Shown here: piece by piece, positions 18,098 to 29,564 of the stretch | Numbering within the stretch: the first letter of the stretch is position 1 | How the letters are laid out: each line of letters starts with the position of its first letter | Source of the DNA: Thioalkalivibrio sp. ALJ21 | Lineage (GTDB): Bacteria > Pseudomonadota > Gammaproteobacteria > Ectothiorhodospirales > Ectothiorhodospiraceae | Assembly: GCF_000378605.1 (NCBI RefSeq) | Contig: NZ_KB905156.1 | Span: 229,209 to 293,208, forward strand | Direction: 5' to 3' | Length of the DNA: 64,000 bases | The notes under the pieces: model-generated | Told to the model about the DNA's origin: nothing | The model's input: the letters and a program-made list of their open reading frames with translations, nothing else | Database searches by the model: none | Program-made: the position numbers and the translations under genes

Positions 18098-18931
18098 GTG
18101 GCTGAGCCGGTCGCCGAAGAAAGTCCGCATATCGTCATCGAGAACCTGCGCTTCCGGCGCGGGCGCAAGGTGATCTTCGAGGACCTGTCCATGCGCATCC
18201 CGCGCGGGCAGGTGACCACGGTCATGGGCCCCAGCGGCAGCGGCAAGACCACTCTGCTGCGCCTGATCGGTGGTCAGTTGCGCCCGGACGGCGGCCGCAT
18301 CTGGGTCGACGGCCAGGAGGTCGCACGGCTCTCGACCCGGCGCCTGTACGCGCTGCGCAAACGCATGGGCATGCTGTTCCAGAGCGGGGCCCTGCTGACC
18401 GATCTCTCGGTGTTCGAGAATGTCGCCTTCCCGCTGCGCGAGCACACCGACCTCCCCGAGGACGTGCTGCGCACCCTGGTGCTGCTCAAGCTCGAGGCGG
18501 TGGGTCTGCGCTCCGCGCGCGACCTGGACCCGGCCTCGCTGTCCGGAGGCATGGCGCGGCGCGTGGCGCTGGCGCGCGCGATCGCGCTGGATCCGGACCT
18601 GATCATGTACGACGAACCCTTTACCGGCCTGGACCCGATCACCATGGGCCAGATCGTGACCCTGATCCGGCGCACCAACCAGAGCCTGGGGCTGACCAGC
18701 GTACTGGTCTCGCACGACGTTACCGAGGCCATGACCATCTCCGATCACGTGGTGCTTATCGCCGATGGCCGGGCGGTGGATGCCGGGGCACCGGACGACC
18801 TGCGTGCCCGCGCCTCCGACTGGAGCGCCCAGTTCCTCGAGGGCCGCCCCGATGGCCCGGTTCCGTTTCATTATCCCGGCGACAGCTACCGCGAGGATCT
18901 GCTCGGGGTACGGGAGCGGCGCGATGATTGA
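18098..18931 (+). CDS. mlaF: Phospholipid-transport ABC ATPase MlaF
   Basis: ATPase of the MlaFEDB inner-membrane complex that moves phospholipids between inner and outer membrane to keep the outer leaflet asymmetric. 277 residues with Walker A GPSGSGKTTLLRLIGG (near residue 45), Q-loop FQSGALLTDLSVFENVAFP, signature LSGGMARRVALARA, Walker B LIMYDEPFTGLDP and switch histidine VSHDV. The GTG at 18098 is preferred because AAGAGG ends six bases before it; a GTG at 18092 would add two residues. It overlaps mlaE by eight bases and heads the five-gene mla operon. Confidence 0.95.
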   Translation: MAEPVAEESPHIVIENLRFRRGRKVIFEDLSMRIPRGQVTTVMGPSGSGKTTLLRLIGGQLRPDGGRIWVDGQEVARLSTRRLYALRKRMGMLFQSGALLTDLSVFENVAFPLREHTDLPEDVLRTLVLLKLEAVGLRSARDLDPASLSGGMARRVALARAIALDPDLIMYDEPFTGLDPITMGQIVTLIRRTNQSLGLTSVLVSHDVTEAMTISDHVVLIADGRAVDAGAPDDLRARASDWSAQFLEGRPDGPVPFHYPGDSYREDLLGVRERRDD

Positions 18932-19706
18932 CGCGATTGCTTCGCTCGGCCGCAGCTCGCTGAATGCCCTGGTGGTCTTCGGCCGCGCGTTCCTCTTTCT
19001 GCTCCAGGTGCTCGCCAGCCTCGATATCGTGATCCGGCGGTTCGGGCTGACGGTGGTGCAGATCTATTCGGTGGGCGTGCGTTCGCTGCTGATCATCATC
19101 GTCTCCGGGCTGTTCGTCGGCATGGTGCTGGGCTATCAGGGGTACATCACCCTGGTGAACTTCGGTGCCGCAGAGGCCCTGGGCGGCGTGGTCGCCCTGT
19201 CGCTGGTACGCGAGCTGGGTCCGGTGGTGACCGCACTGCTGTTCGCCGGCCGCGCAGGCTCGGCGCTGACGGCCGAGCTGGGCCTGATGAAGACGACCGA
19301 GCAACTCTCGGCGATGGAGATGATGGCGGTGAACCCCTATCGTCGCATCTTCGCTCCGCGCTTCGTGGCCGGGTTCGTATCCATGCCGCTGCTGGCCGCG
19401 ATCTTCAGTGCGGTGGGCGTGATCGGCGGCTATATCGTCGGCGTGGGCATGCTGGGCGTGGACAGCGGCGCGTACTTCTCGCAGATGCAGTCGGTGACCG
19501 ACTGGAACGAGGACGTACTCTCCGGCGTGATCAAGAGCATTGTGTTCGGCTTCGTGGTGACCTGGATTGCGGTATTCCAGGGCTTCAACGCGATGCCGAC
19601 CTCCGAGGGCATCTCGCGCGCGACGACCCAGACGGTGGTGGTCTCCTCGCTGGCGGTGCTGGGCCTCGATTTCATCCTGACCGGGCTGATGTTCGGCACG
19701 GGCTGA
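18924..19706 (+). CDS. mlaE: Phospholipid-transport permease MlaE
   Basis: Permease subunit of the Mla ABC transporter. 260 residues with five to six hydrophobic segments. The MlaE/TTG1 family core SLVRELGPVVTALLFAGRAG leads into SALTAELGLMKTTEQLSAMEMM near residues 95–135. The ATG at 18924 lies inside the end of mlaF and has GGGAG seven bases upstream. The open frame continues upstream in the mlaF region but that part is not MlaE sequence. The gap to mlaD is 32 bases. Confidence 0.95.
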   Translation: MIDAIASLGRSSLNALVVFGRAFLFLLQVLASLDIVIRRFGLTVVQIYSVGVRSLLIIIVSGLFVGMVLGYQGYITLVNFGAAEALGGVVALSLVRELGPVVTALLFAGRAGSALTAELGLMKTTEQLSAMEMMAVNPYRRIFAPRFVAGFVSMPLLAAIFSAVGVIGGYIVGVGMLGVDSGAYFSQMQSVTDWNEDVLSGVIKSIVFGFVVTWIAVFQGFNAMPTSEGISRATTQTVVVSSLAVLGLDFILTGLMFGTG

Positions 19707-19738
19707 CCAACCAGTGTTTTCCTAGGCAGGTGGCAACA

Positions 19739-20197
19739 ATGAAGGTACGTTTCTTCGAACTGGCGGTCGGCGTGTTTGTGCTGCTGGGTGTGGCGGCCCT
19801 GTTCTACCTGGCGATCCAGGTAAGCAACGTGACCGACTACCACGACCGCGACACCTACACGGTGACGGCCTATTTCGACAACATTGGCGGGCTCAAGACA
19901 CGCGCCCCGGTCACGGTCTCGGGCGTGCGCATCGGGCGCGTCGCGGAGATTCGCTATGATCCGGAGCAGTTCCGCGCCGAGGTCACGCTGGCCATCCGCG
20001 CCGAGCATGACTACCTGCCCATGGACACGCAGGCCGCGATCCATACGGCAGGGCTGCTGGGCGAGCAGTACATCGCCCTGGAGCCTGGCGGCGACTACGA
20101 CACCCTGCAGGACGGCGACGAGGTGATGTTCACGCAATCGGCGCTGGTCCTGGAGAACCTGATTGGCCGTTTCATGACCAATATGGGTAGCGACTAA
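19739..20197 (+). CDS. mlaD: Phospholipid-binding MCE protein MlaD
   Basis: 152-residue MCE-domain protein. One N-terminal membrane anchor (about residues 6–28, LAVGVFVLLGVAALFYLAI) is followed by a single periplasmic MCE beta-barrel (about 38–120: VTAYFDNIGGLKTRAPVTVSG, AIHTAGLLGEQYIALEPGG). Hexamers of MlaD form the lipid tunnel on top of MlaE. The ATG at 19739 is preferred because AGG lies eight bases upstream; the GTG at 19730 overlaps that site. It sits between mlaE and mlaC with short gaps. Confidence 0.94.
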   Translation: MKVRFFELAVGVFVLLGVAALFYLAIQVSNVTDYHDRDTYTVTAYFDNIGGLKTRAPVTVSGVRIGRVAEIRYDPEQFRAEVTLAIRAEHDYLPMDTQAAIHTAGLLGEQYIALEPGGDYDTLQDGDEVMFTQSALVLENLIGRFMTNMGSD

Positions 20198-20218
20198 ACC
20201 CGAACCGGGGACGACACG

Positions 20219-20879
20219 ATGAAGACATTGCGATTCTGGGCGCTGCCGGCGCCGCTCTGGCTGCTCCTGCTGCTGGCCCTCCCGGGTGCCGCGCAGGCGG
20301 ACAACCCCACCGAGATCATCAAGCAGTCCATCGACGAGGTGTACGAAAAACTGCGGTCGAACGAGGACCGTGCCCAGGAAGACCCGGATTTCGTGATCGG
20401 CGTGATCGAAGACAAGATCCTGCCCGGCGTGGATGTCGAGGGCATGTCCCGGCTGGTGCTGGCGCGGCACTGGCGCGACGCCTCCAGCGAGCAGCGCGAA
20501 CGCTTCACCGAGGCCTTCAAGAACACGCTGCTGCAGGCCTACGGTGTGCAATTGGCGGACCATCTGGACAAGGACATCCGCGTGATCGAGCGCCGTTCGC
20601 GCCAGGATGACCGCATGGCCGTCGTTGCGACCGAGATCGTCATGGGCTCGGGACAATCGAACCTGCAGGTGAACTACCGCCTGCGGCCGGTGAACGGGGA
20701 GTGGAAGGTCTTCGACGTCGAGGCCGAAGGCCTCAGCTTTGTCGGCAACTTCCGCAACCGCTTCAACGAGGAGATCAACCGCAACGGCCTCGACGCGCTG
20801 ATCGAACGCCTCGAGGACGGCGACCGCGAACTCGTCGATGACGCGATGGAAGGCATCGCCGACGAGGTCGACAACGGCG

Positions 20880-20887
<8 letters not shown>
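20219..20887 (+). CDS. mlaC: Periplasmic phospholipid shuttle MlaC
   Basis: 222-residue soluble periplasmic carrier that ferries phospholipid between MlaA in the outer membrane and MlaD in the inner membrane. A signal peptide is clear (residues 1–27, ending PGAAQA). The Tgt2/MlaC domain follows (residues 30–195: IIKQSIDEVYEKL, LARHWRDASSEQRERFTEAF, VNYRLRPVNGEWKVFDVEAEG). The C-terminal tail is acidic. Its last codons overlap the start of mlaB. Confidence 0.95.
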
Positions 20888-22567
<1,680 letters not shown>

Positions 22568-22594
22568 CTCGAAACAGACGGACTGACACTCGAC

Positions 22595-23245
22595 ATGATG
22601 GATCCCAACGCCCTGACCATCGCCCTGTCCAAGGGACGCATCCTCAAGGACACCCTGCCGCTGCTGGCCAGCGCCGGGATCGAACTCCTGGAGGACCCGG
22701 ACAAGACGCGCAAGCTGATCCTCGACACCAACCGCGAGGACGTGAAGATCGTGGTGGTGCGGGCGACCGACGTCCCCACCTATGTGCAGCATGGCGCGGC
22801 ATCCATTGGTGTGGCCGGCAAGGACGTGCTGATGGAGCACGGCGCGGCGGGACTCTACGAACCGCTGGATCTGCGTATCGCCGCATGCCGGCTGATGCTG
22901 GCCGGACGCCCGGGCCAGCAGCCGGACCCGCAGCAGCGCCTGCGCATCGCCACGAAGTTCGTGAACATCACCCAGAACTACTTCGCCCAGCAGGGCCGCC
23001 AGGTGGAGATCATCAAGCTCTACGGTTCGATGGAACTGGCGCCGCTGGTCGATCTGGCCGACTACATCGTGGACCTGGTCGACACCGGCAACACGCTCAA
23101 GGCCAACGGCCTGGAGCCGCTGGAACTGATTACCCCCATCAGTTCCCGGTTGATCGTGAACCAGGCAGCCATGAAGATGCGACATAGAACCATTCAAAAT
23201 TTGATCGAGGGCCTGCGCGAGGCCGTCACGCCCGCGACGACGTAA
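22595..23245 (+). CDS. hisG: ATP phosphoribosyltransferase, short form
   Basis: First step of histidine biosynthesis, joining ATP and PRPP. At 216 residues it is the short HisG form, lacking the C-terminal regulatory domain; family knowledge says this form needs HisZ as partner, and no hisZ is in the window. Motifs: [30 protein letters not shown] and the PRPP loop [18 protein letters not shown]. Start at 22595; the second ATG at 22598 is equally possible. Followed after ten bases by a DAHP synthase gene rather than directly by hisD. Confidence 0.95.
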   Translation: MMDPNALTIALSKGRILKDTLPLLASAGIELLEDPDKTRKLILDTNREDVKIVVVRATDVPTYVQHGAASIGVAGKDVLMEHGAAGLYEPLDLRIAACRLMLAGRPGQQPDPQQRLRIATKFVNITQNYFAQQGRQVEIIKLYGSMELAPLVDLADYIVDLVDTGNTLKANGLEPLELITPISSRLIVNQAAMKMRHRTIQNLIEGLREAVTPATT

Positions 23246-23255
23246 CGAGAGCATC

Positions 23256-24323
23256 ATGACCGCCGATACCGACGACCTGAGAATCCGCGATATCCAGGAG
23301 GTGTCCGCCCCGGACACCCTGCGCGAAGAACTGCCCATCACCGACGCGGCCTCCGAGACCGTGTTCGCGGCACGCCAGGCCTGCCACCGCATCCTGCACG
23401 GCGAGGACGACCGCATGCAGGTGATCGTCGGGCCCTGCTCGATTCACGACGTGGACGCCGCGCTGGAGTACGCCGAGCGCCTGAAGGACCTGCGCGAGGA
23501 GCTATCCGACGCCCTGCATATCGTGATGCGGGTGTACTTCGAAAAGCCGCGCACCACGGTCGGCTGGAAGGGCCTGATCAACGACCCGGACCTGGACGGC
23601 AGCTTCCATATCAACAAGGGCCTGCGCGTCGCGCGCGGGCTGCTGCGTGATCTGGCGATCAAGGGCATGCCGGCCGCCACCGAATACCTCGACCTGATCA
23701 GCCCGCAGTACATCGCGGACCTGGTCGCCTGGGGGGCCATCGGCGCGCGCACCACCGAGAGCCAGGTGCACCGCGAACTGGCCTCCGGCCTGTCGTGCCC
23801 AGTGGGCTTCAAGAACTCCACCGATGGCAGCCTGCGGGTGGCGATCGACGCAATCCGCTCCGCCTCGCGACCGCACCACTTCCTCTCGGTGACCAAGGCT
23901 GGGCGCTCGGCGATCTTCTCGACCACCGGCAACGACGACTGCCACATCATCCTGCGCGGCGGCAAGCAGCCGAACTACGATGCCGAGAGCATCGAACAGG
24001 CCTGCAAGGAGCTGCGCATGGCCGAGCTGCCGGAACTGGTGATGGTCGACTGCAGCCATGCCAACAGTCGCAAGGATCCGAAGCGTCAGGTGGACGTGGC
24101 CCGCTCGCTGGCCGAACAGATCGCTGGCGGGGATCGCCGCATCATGGGCGCGATGCTCGAGAGCCACCTGGTCGGCGGTCGCCAGGACATCCTGCCCGGC
24201 AAGCCGCTGACCTACGGCCAGAGCATCACCGATGCCTGCATGGGCTGGGACGAGACCGAGACCAGCCTGAAACTGCTGGCGGACGCCGTGCGTGCGCGCC
24301 GTAAAGCTGCCGTGCCTGCCTAG
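23256..24323 (+). CDS. 3-deoxy-7-phosphoheptulonate (DAHP) synthase, class I
   Basis: Condenses PEP with erythrose-4-phosphate, the entry step of aromatic amino-acid synthesis. 355 residues, matching the AroF/G/H type. Motifs: [10 protein letters not shown] (PEP site), [56 protein letters not shown] and VDCSHANS. Which feedback isoform it is cannot be told with confidence. It is placed between hisG and hisD, 14 bases before hisD, so it should be co-transcribed with histidine genes. Confidence 0.93.
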   Translation: MTADTDDLRIRDIQEVSAPDTLREELPITDAASETVFAARQACHRILHGEDDRMQVIVGPCSIHDVDAALEYAERLKDLREELSDALHIVMRVYFEKPRTTVGWKGLINDPDLDGSFHINKGLRVARGLLRDLAIKGMPAATEYLDLISPQYIADLVAWGAIGARTTESQVHRELASGLSCPVGFKNSTDGSLRVAIDAIRSASRPHHFLSVTKAGRSAIFSTTGNDDCHIILRGGKQPNYDAESIEQACKELRMAELPELVMVDCSHANSRKDPKRQVDVARSLAEQIAGGDRRIMGAMLESHLVGGRQDILPGKPLTYGQSITDACMGWDETETSLKLLADAVRARRKAAVPA

Positions 24324-24337
24324 AGAGGACCCCGACC

Positions 24338-25642
24338 ATGCCCTCCATTGCCCGACTCGATACCCAGCAGCCCGACTTCGATCAGGCCCTGGAGCACCTG
24401 CTGTCCTGGGAGTCCGTCGCCGACACCGGCGTACGTGATGCGGTGGACGAGATCCTCGCCGCGGTGCGTACGGAGGGGGACGCGGCCGTGCTGCGCTACA
24501 CCGCCAAGTTCGATCGCCTCGATCGCAGCGCGGTCGCCGACCTGGAGATCGCGCGGGAGCGCCTGCAGGCCGCACTGGAATCCATCCCGGCGGAGCAGCG
24601 CCAGGCGCTGGAGACCGCCGCCACGCGCATCCGCCAGTACGCCGAACACCAGAAGATGCAGGACTGGGACTTCACCGACGAAGACGGAACGGTGCTCGGC
24701 CAGCGCGTTACCGCGCTGGATTCCGTTGGCCTGTATGTGCCCGGAGGCAAAGCGGCCTACCCCTCCTCCGTGCTGATGAACGCGGTACCGGCAAAGGTCG
24801 CCGGCGTGGAACTGCTGGTAATGGTCGTGCCCGCCCCGGGCGGCGAACTAAACGATCTGGTGCTGGCCGCCGCCGCGGTGGCGGGGGTCGATCGCGTCTA
24901 TACCATCGGCGGCGCCCAGGCGGTGGCCGCGCTGGCCTACGGCACCCAGACCATCCCGGCGGTGGACAAGATTGTCGGTCCCGGCAACATCTTTGTGGCC
25001 GCAGCCAAGCGCGAGGTGTTCGGCACGGTCGGCATTGACATGATCGCCGGCCCGTCGGAGATCCTAGTGGTCTGCGACGGCGAAACGGACCCGGACTGGA
25101 TCGCGGCCGATTTGTTCTCGCAGGCCGAACATGACGAACAGGCCCAGTCCATCCTGCTGTCCTGGGACGAGGCCTTTCTCGACCGCGTGGCCGAGGCCAT
25201 GGACCGCCTGCTGGCCGAAATGCCGCGTGCCGAGATCATCCGCACCAGCCTCGACAAGCGCGGGGCGCTGGTGAAGGTACGCGACTCCGCCGAGGCCGTT
25301 GCGGTCGCCAACCGCATCGCCCCGGAACACCTGGAGCTGTCGGTGGCCGACCCGCAAGCGATGCTGGACGCCGGGCTGCGCCACGCCGGCGCGATCTTCA
25401 TGGGGCGCTACACCTCCGAGGCCCTGGGCGACTACTGCGCCGGGCCCAACCACGTGCTGCCCACCTCGCGCACCGCGCGCTTCTCCTCGCCGCTGGGCGT
25501 ATACGACTTCCAGAAGCGCTCGAGCATCATCCACTGCTCGGCCGCGGGCGCCGCGAAGCTCGGCAAGACCGCCGCCGCCCTCGCGCACGGCGAGGGCCTG
25601 ACCGCCCACGCCCGCTCCGCCGAACTGCGCGGCGGGCAATGA
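24338..25642 (+). CDS. hisD: Histidinol dehydrogenase
   Basis: Oxidises histidinol to histidine in two NAD-dependent steps. 434 residues, standard length. Family segments: [59 protein letters not shown], and [14 protein letters not shown] with the catalytic glutamate/histidine region. [21 protein letters not shown] lies near the C-terminus. The stop overlaps the hisC start as ATGA. Confidence 0.97.
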   Translation: MPSIARLDTQQPDFDQALEHLLSWESVADTGVRDAVDEILAAVRTEGDAAVLRYTAKFDRLDRSAVADLEIARERLQAALESIPAEQRQALETAATRIRQYAEHQKMQDWDFTDEDGTVLGQRVTALDSVGLYVPGGKAAYPSSVLMNAVPAKVAGVELLVMVVPAPGGELNDLVLAAAAVAGVDRVYTIGGAQAVAALAYGTQTIPAVDKIVGPGNIFVAAAKREVFGTVGIDMIAGPSEILVVCDGETDPDWIAADLFSQAEHDEQAQSILLSWDEAFLDRVAEAMDRLLAEMPRAEIIRTSLDKRGALVKVRDSAEAVAVANRIAPEHLELSVADPQAMLDAGLRHAGAIFMGRYTSEALGDYCAGPNHVLPTSRTARFSSPLGVYDFQKRSSIIHCSAAGAAKLGKTAAALAHGEGLTAHARSAELRGGQ

Positions 25643-26736
25643 GCCTGCCGCACGAAAGCCGCAGCCCGGATGCCCTGATGCGTCCGGAGGTGCTGGCGCA
25701 GCCGGCCTATCAGGTGGCGGACGCGACCGGCCTGATCAAGCTGGACGCGATGGAGAACCCGCACCCCTGGCCCGGCGCACTGGAAGACGCCTGGCTGGAG
25801 GCCCTGCGTAACCCGCGACTGAATCGCTATCCTGATGCCGGGGCACGTGCGCTGGAGAAAAAGGTGCGCGCCGCCCACGGCGTGCCCGAAGCGGCCGGAT
25901 TGCTGTTCGGCAACGGCTCCGACGAACTGATCCAGATCCTGATCATGGCGGTCGCCGCCTCCGGCCGCCCGATCCTGGCGCCGGAACCGACCTTCGTGAT
26001 GTACGGTGTCCTGGCCCGGGCGATGGGCGTGCCGTTCGTCGGCGTCCCGCTGAACCGAGATTTCAGCCTCGACCTCGACGCGATGCACGCCGCTCTGGCC
26101 GAGCACAACCCCGCGGTCGTGTTCCTGGCCTACCCGAACAACCCGACCGGGACCCTGGACGACCCGGCCGCCGTGCAGGCGATCATCGAGGCCAACCCCG
26201 GCGTCACGGTGGTCGACGAGGCCTATGCCCCGTTCGCCTCCCACAGCTTCCTGCCGGAGGTCGGCCAGTACGACGGGCTGATGGTGATGCGTACGGTCTC
26301 GAAGCTGGGGCTGGCCGGTGCGCGGCTGGGCTATCTGGCCGCCTCCGCGGGCTGGATCGATGCCCTGGACCGGCTGCGCCTGCCGTACAACATCAATACC
26401 CTGACCCAGCGCTCGGTCGCCTTCGCCCTGGATCACCGCGAGGCCCTGGATGAGCAGGCGCACGGCATCATCGAGGAACGCGGCCGGCTGTCCGATGCAC
26501 TCGCGGCGATCGACGGCGTCGAACACGTGTTCCCGAGTCAGGCGAACTTCATCCTCTTTCGGGTGCGCGAAGGACAGGGGCATGCGAGCTTCGCGGCCCT
26601 GCGCGACGCCGGCATCCTGATCAAGGATGTTGGCCGCGCGCATCCGCTACTGGCGGACTGCCTGCGCGTCACCGTCGGCCGCCCCGACGAGAACGACGCG
26701 TTCCTCGTGGCCCTGCGCGACGCCCTCGCCGGCTGA
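25639..26736 (+). CDS. hisC: Histidinol-phosphate aminotransferase
   Basis: PLP-dependent transamination of imidazole-acetol phosphate to histidinol phosphate. 365 residues. [35 protein letters not shown] and the PLP lysine Lys222 in [16 protein letters not shown] are the class I/II aminotransferase landmarks. Translationally coupled to hisD (ATGA). It ends the plus-strand operon; a long palindrome begins 12 bases after the stop and separates it from the convergent HPr operon. Confidence 0.95.
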   Translation: MSLPHESRSPDALMRPEVLAQPAYQVADATGLIKLDAMENPHPWPGALEDAWLEALRNPRLNRYPDAGARALEKKVRAAHGVPEAAGLLFGNGSDELIQILIMAVAASGRPILAPEPTFVMYGVLARAMGVPFVGVPLNRDFSLDLDAMHAALAEHNPAVVFLAYPNNPTGTLDDPAAVQAIIEANPGVTVVDEAYAPFASHSFLPEVGQYDGLMVMRTVSKLGLAGARLGYLAASAGWIDALDRLRLPYNINTLTQRSVAFALDHREALDEQAHGIIEERGRLSDALAAIDGVEHVFPSQANFILFRVREGQGHASFAALRDAGILIKDVGRAHPLLADCLRVTVGRPDENDAFLVALRDALAG

Positions 26737-26747
26737 ACCCTGACTCC

Positions 26748-26885
26748 CGAGGCTGGGCCTAGTTCGTCCTCTTGAGTTTACGGTGGTTTCGGCCAGCCGC
26801 CTGCCATGCGCTGGCGAGACAGCGCTTGGCAGGCGGCTGGCCGAAACCACCGTAAACACCCGAGGTCAAACTAGACACAGCCTCG
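26748..26885. repeat. 138-bp near-perfect palindrome between convergent operons
   Basis: The arms fold into one long hairpin. The core from GTTTACGGTGGTTTCGGCC (from 26776) to its exact complement (to about 26858) is nearly perfect, and the outer parts (CGAGGCTG, CTAGTT, CCTC) pair with a few mismatches. The tip is about CGCTGGCGAGACAGCG. The terminal GAGGCTGG…TTTACG and CCGCCTGCCA.GCGCT sequences are shared with the ends of the 776-bp element, so this looks like the short form of the same family. Between hisC and HPr it may act as a bidirectional transcription stop, although no T runs flank it. Confidence 0.92.
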
Positions 26886-26909
26886 TAAAGGCATGGCGGC
26901 TGGAGGGGG

Positions 26910-27179
26910 CTAGGCGTCCTCGCCGAAGCGGTTGGCGACGAGTTCGGTGAGGGCGTCGAGGGCCTCTTCGGCGTCCTCGCCGTCGGTGGTGATGGTGACC
27001 TCGGAGCCCTGCGCCGCCGCCAGCATCATCACCCCCATGATGCTCTTGCCGTTCACCTCCTGGGCGTTCCGGGAGACGGTCACATCGGACGCGTACTGGC
27101 TGGCCAGGCTCACGAACTTGGCCGCCGCACGCGCATGCATCCCCAGACGATTAACGATGGGGACTTCGCGCTGCGGCAT
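26910..27179 (-). CDS. HPr-family phosphocarrier protein (NPr-like)
   Basis: 89-residue HPr that carries phosphate from PtsP to the EIIA proteins. The phospho-histidine is in VNRLGMHARAAAKF (His near residue 14). The regulatory serine is in GKSIMGVMML (near residue 45), so both the PEP-dependent and the HprK-dependent sites are present. The ATG at 27179 has AGGAG upstream; an earlier in-frame ATG at 27212 is less likely. Its 5' end overlaps the end of the EIIA gene by 29 bases. Last gene of the rpoN–PTS cluster. Confidence 0.93.
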   Translation of the reverse strand: MPQREVPIVNRLGMHARAAAKFVSLASQYASDVTVSRNAQEVNGKSIMGVMMLAAAQGSEVTITTDGEDAEEALDALTELVANRFGEDA

Positions 27180-27576
27180 CCGAACACTCCTGGTCACAAA
27201 GAAGGATGCCATCGTGGCCGCCCGACAGGGCCTTGTTGACCAGCTCCGTCAGCGGCAGATGGCGGTAGTTCAGCACACGGATGAGCATCGGCAGGTTGAT
27301 CCCGGCAATGACGCGGGCGTTCGCACCCCGGGCCACGCGGCTGGCCACATTGGAGGGGGTGGAGCCGAACATGTCGGTCAGGATCAGCACACCGGAGCCG
27401 GAATCCAGCTCGCCCAGACGTGCCCTCGCGCGCGCCAGCACCTCGTCGGGGTCGTCATTCTGCGACATCGCCATGGACTCGCAATCCTCGGGCAGGTCGC
27501 CCAGCATGCTGCTGGCCGTCTGCAGCAGGGTGTCGCCGAGGTTTTGATGCGTGATCAGGATCAGACCAACGCCCAT
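27151..27576 (-). CDS. PTS EIIA component, mannose family
   Basis: 141-residue EIIA-Man type domain. The active histidine is in LILITHQNLGDTL (near residue 9), followed by ILTDMFGSTPSNVASR and GINLPMLIRVLNYR, all typical of the ManX/PtsA-like fold. No EIIB, EIIC or EIID gene is nearby, so it is likely a regulatory acceptor or drain of phosphate rather than a sugar importer. GGAG precedes the ATG at 27576, which lies six bases inside the end of rapZ. Confidence 0.9.
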   Translation of the reverse strand: MGVGLILITHQNLGDTLLQTASSMLGDLPEDCESMAMSQNDDPDEVLARARARLGELDSGSGVLILTDMFGSTPSNVASRVARGANARVIAGINLPMLIRVLNYRHLPLTELVNKALSGGHDGILLCDQECSDAAARSPHR

Positions 27577-27580
27577 GGAC

Positions 27581-28465
27581 TCACTCCGATTCGAGGGGCA
27601 GGGATAGCTCGCGGTGACGGGTGCTAACAGTAACATGTTCGCGCCCCCGCCAGGCAGCCGCCAGCCGCTCCACGAGATAAACCGAGCGGTGACGGCCGCC
27701 GGTGCATCCGATCGAAACGGTCACATAGCTGCGGTGATCCTGCCGGATGCGCGGGACCCACTGTTCGAGAAAGCCCTGGATCCCGTCATACATCTCCTCG
27801 ACCTCGCCATGACGTGCAAGAAACTCGCAAACGGGCGCGTCGCGCCCAGTCAGCGGCGCCAGATCACGCTCGTAGTGCGGGTTGGGCAGGCAGCGCACAT
27901 CGAACACGAAGTCGGAGTCCAGCGGCGCCCCGTGCTTGAACCCGAACGACTGAAAAAGGAGGGACAGGCGCTCTTCGCCCAGCAGCCCGACACGGTCGCG
28001 CAGGGTGCGCGCGAGGTCATGCATCGACAACCGGGAGGTGTCCACGGTCAGATCCGCCTCGGCCGCAACATGGCCGAGCCAGTCACGTTCGCGCTCGATC
28101 GCGTCCACCAGTGGCACGCCGTCGCGCGCCAGTGGGTGTCGGCGCCGCGTCAGGTGATAGCGGCGCAGCAGGACCTCGCTGGAGGCCTGCAGGAACATCA
28201 CCTCGACCTGCATCCCCTTGCCCCTGAGCTCGCGCAGCAGGTCGGCGAAGCCCTCGAGCGCCGTCAGCCCGCTGCGGACATCCACCCCGACCGCCAGGTG
28301 GCGGTCTTCGTCCGCGTCGTAATCGCCGCTTCGGACCTGTTCGATCAGCCCGGGCAGCAACGGCAGCGGCAGGTTATCGACACAGAAATAGCCGGCGTCC
28401 TCCAGCGTATGCAGGGCGACCGTCTTGCCGGAACCCGACAGACCACTGACCAGCAGGAGTCGCAT
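27581..28465 (-). CDS. rapZ: RNase adapter protein RapZ
   Basis: 294-residue P-loop protein. The Walker A is VSGLSGSGKTVALHTLED at residues 6–23, with VDNLPLPLLP and DVRSGL following. The C-terminal RNA-binding/sensing part has FKHGAPLDSDFVFDVRCLPNP and SIGCTGGRHRSVYL. In E. coli RapZ senses glucosamine-6-phosphate and directs RNase E to the sRNA GlmZ; whether that circuit exists here is unknown. Its ATG directly abuts the hprK stop codon (TGAATG). Located in the conserved rpoN–ptsN neighbourhood. Confidence 0.94.
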   Translation of the reverse strand: MRLLLVSGLSGSGKTVALHTLEDAGYFCVDNLPLPLLPGLIEQVRSGDYDADEDRHLAVGVDVRSGLTALEGFADLLRELRGKGMQVEVMFLQASSEVLLRRYHLTRRRHPLARDGVPLVDAIERERDWLGHVAAEADLTVDTSRLSMHDLARTLRDRVGLLGEERLSLLFQSFGFKHGAPLDSDFVFDVRCLPNPHYERDLAPLTGRDAPVCEFLARHGEVEEMYDGIQGFLEQWVPRIRQDHRSYVTVSIGCTGGRHRSVYLVERLAAAWRGREHVTVSTRHRELSLPLESE

Positions 28466-29497
28466 TCAGCCCTCCGGGTCCGGGTTGGGGACGGTGGTTG
28501 CGGGGATCGCACGGTGGTACGGCGGCTCCTCGGGCTCGCCGCTCATCTGTCGGCGCTGGCGCGCGCGCAGGTCGTCACCGGCGACATAGCCCTGCATATG
28601 CAGCATGTGGTTACGCACCGCCGCCTCGATCATCACCGCGATGTTGCGCCCCGGCGCGACCGGCAGGCTGATCAGCGGGATGCGCAGCCCGAGGATGTCG
28701 ATTTCCCCGCGGCGGCCGGTCAGACGATCGTCCGGCACCGGCGAGGGCTCGTTGTGATCGCGCAGGTCAATGATCAGCCGCAGATACTTGCCACCCTTGA
28801 TCGCGGAGTCCCCGTACATGGCGCGGACGTTCAGCACCCCCAGCCCGCGAACCTCGAGCAGATCCTGCAACAGGGCCGGGCAGTGTCCGCGCACGATATC
28901 CGGGGCGATGCGGGCAAACTCCGGTGCGTCGTCGGCGATCAGCCGGTGACCGCGCGAGATCAGCTCCAGCGCCACCTCGCTCTTGCCCACGCTGGACGCC
29001 CCGCTGATCAGCACGCCAATGCCGAGGATCTCCATGAACACGCCATGGCGCACCTCGAAATGGGCCAGCCGCTGCTGCAGGAAGTAGCGCAGCAGGGAGA
29101 TGATCTCGTGGCTGCTGGTCGAGGAGCACAGGATCAGCGGCAGCTGCTCCTCGGGGACATCCGGCATCTCCGAGAAGGGACAGGTGTCCTCGGCGAAGAT
29201 CACCGCGGTGGTCCCGGTGCGGGCCATCTCCAGGATCAGCTGCTCGCGCTGGTCATCGCTCAGCCGCGCGATATAGCGCGCCTCGAAATCGCCGATGACC
29301 TGGATGCGGTTCGGCCGGATCAGGTTGAGGTGCCCGGCCAGGGGCAGGTCGTCGCCGTCACCGCCGACCAGGTTGCGATCCGGTGCGACCTGCTCGCCGT
29401 GGACGTAGCGCAGATCCAGGCGGTTGCCCATCGCCTGGATCAGGGCCTCGACAGTGATGTCGCGAGCGATGCCGCCCTCCCCCAGTGCCTCGTTCAT
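28466..29497 (-). CDS. hprK: HPr kinase/phosphorylase
   Basis: 343-residue bifunctional enzyme that phosphorylates or dephosphorylates HPr on its regulatory serine. The N-terminal domain (1–130) precedes the catalytic domain with the P-loop ISGASSVGKSEVALEL (near residue 160), then GHRLIADDAPEF and the signature EVRGLGVLNVRAMYG. The P-loop reads GASSVGKS, where most relatives have GxSGxGKS; it still satisfies GxxxxGK[ST]. Lies between ptsN and rapZ. A C-terminal proline/glutamate-rich tail (about 310–343) is extra. Confidence 0.94.
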   Translation of the reverse strand: MNEALGEGGIARDITVEALIQAMGNRLDLRYVHGEQVAPDRNLVGGDGDDLPLAGHLNLIRPNRIQVIGDFEARYIARLSDDQREQLILEMARTGTTAVIFAEDTCPFSEMPDVPEEQLPLILCSSTSSHEIISLLRYFLQQRLAHFEVRHGVFMEILGIGVLISGASSVGKSEVALELISRGHRLIADDAPEFARIAPDIVRGHCPALLQDLLEVRGLGVLNVRAMYGDSAIKGGKYLRLIIDLRDHNEPSPVPDDRLTGRRGEIDILGLRIPLISLPVAPGRNIAVMIEAAVRNHMLHMQGYVAGDDLRARQRRQMSGEPEEPPYHRAIPATTVPNPDPEG

Positions 29498-29564
29498 GCA
29501 CGAATCTCCGCCAGCGCTGGCGCGGGGTGTCGGATTAGAGAAAGCACTGCCGGAAGAGCCATGT

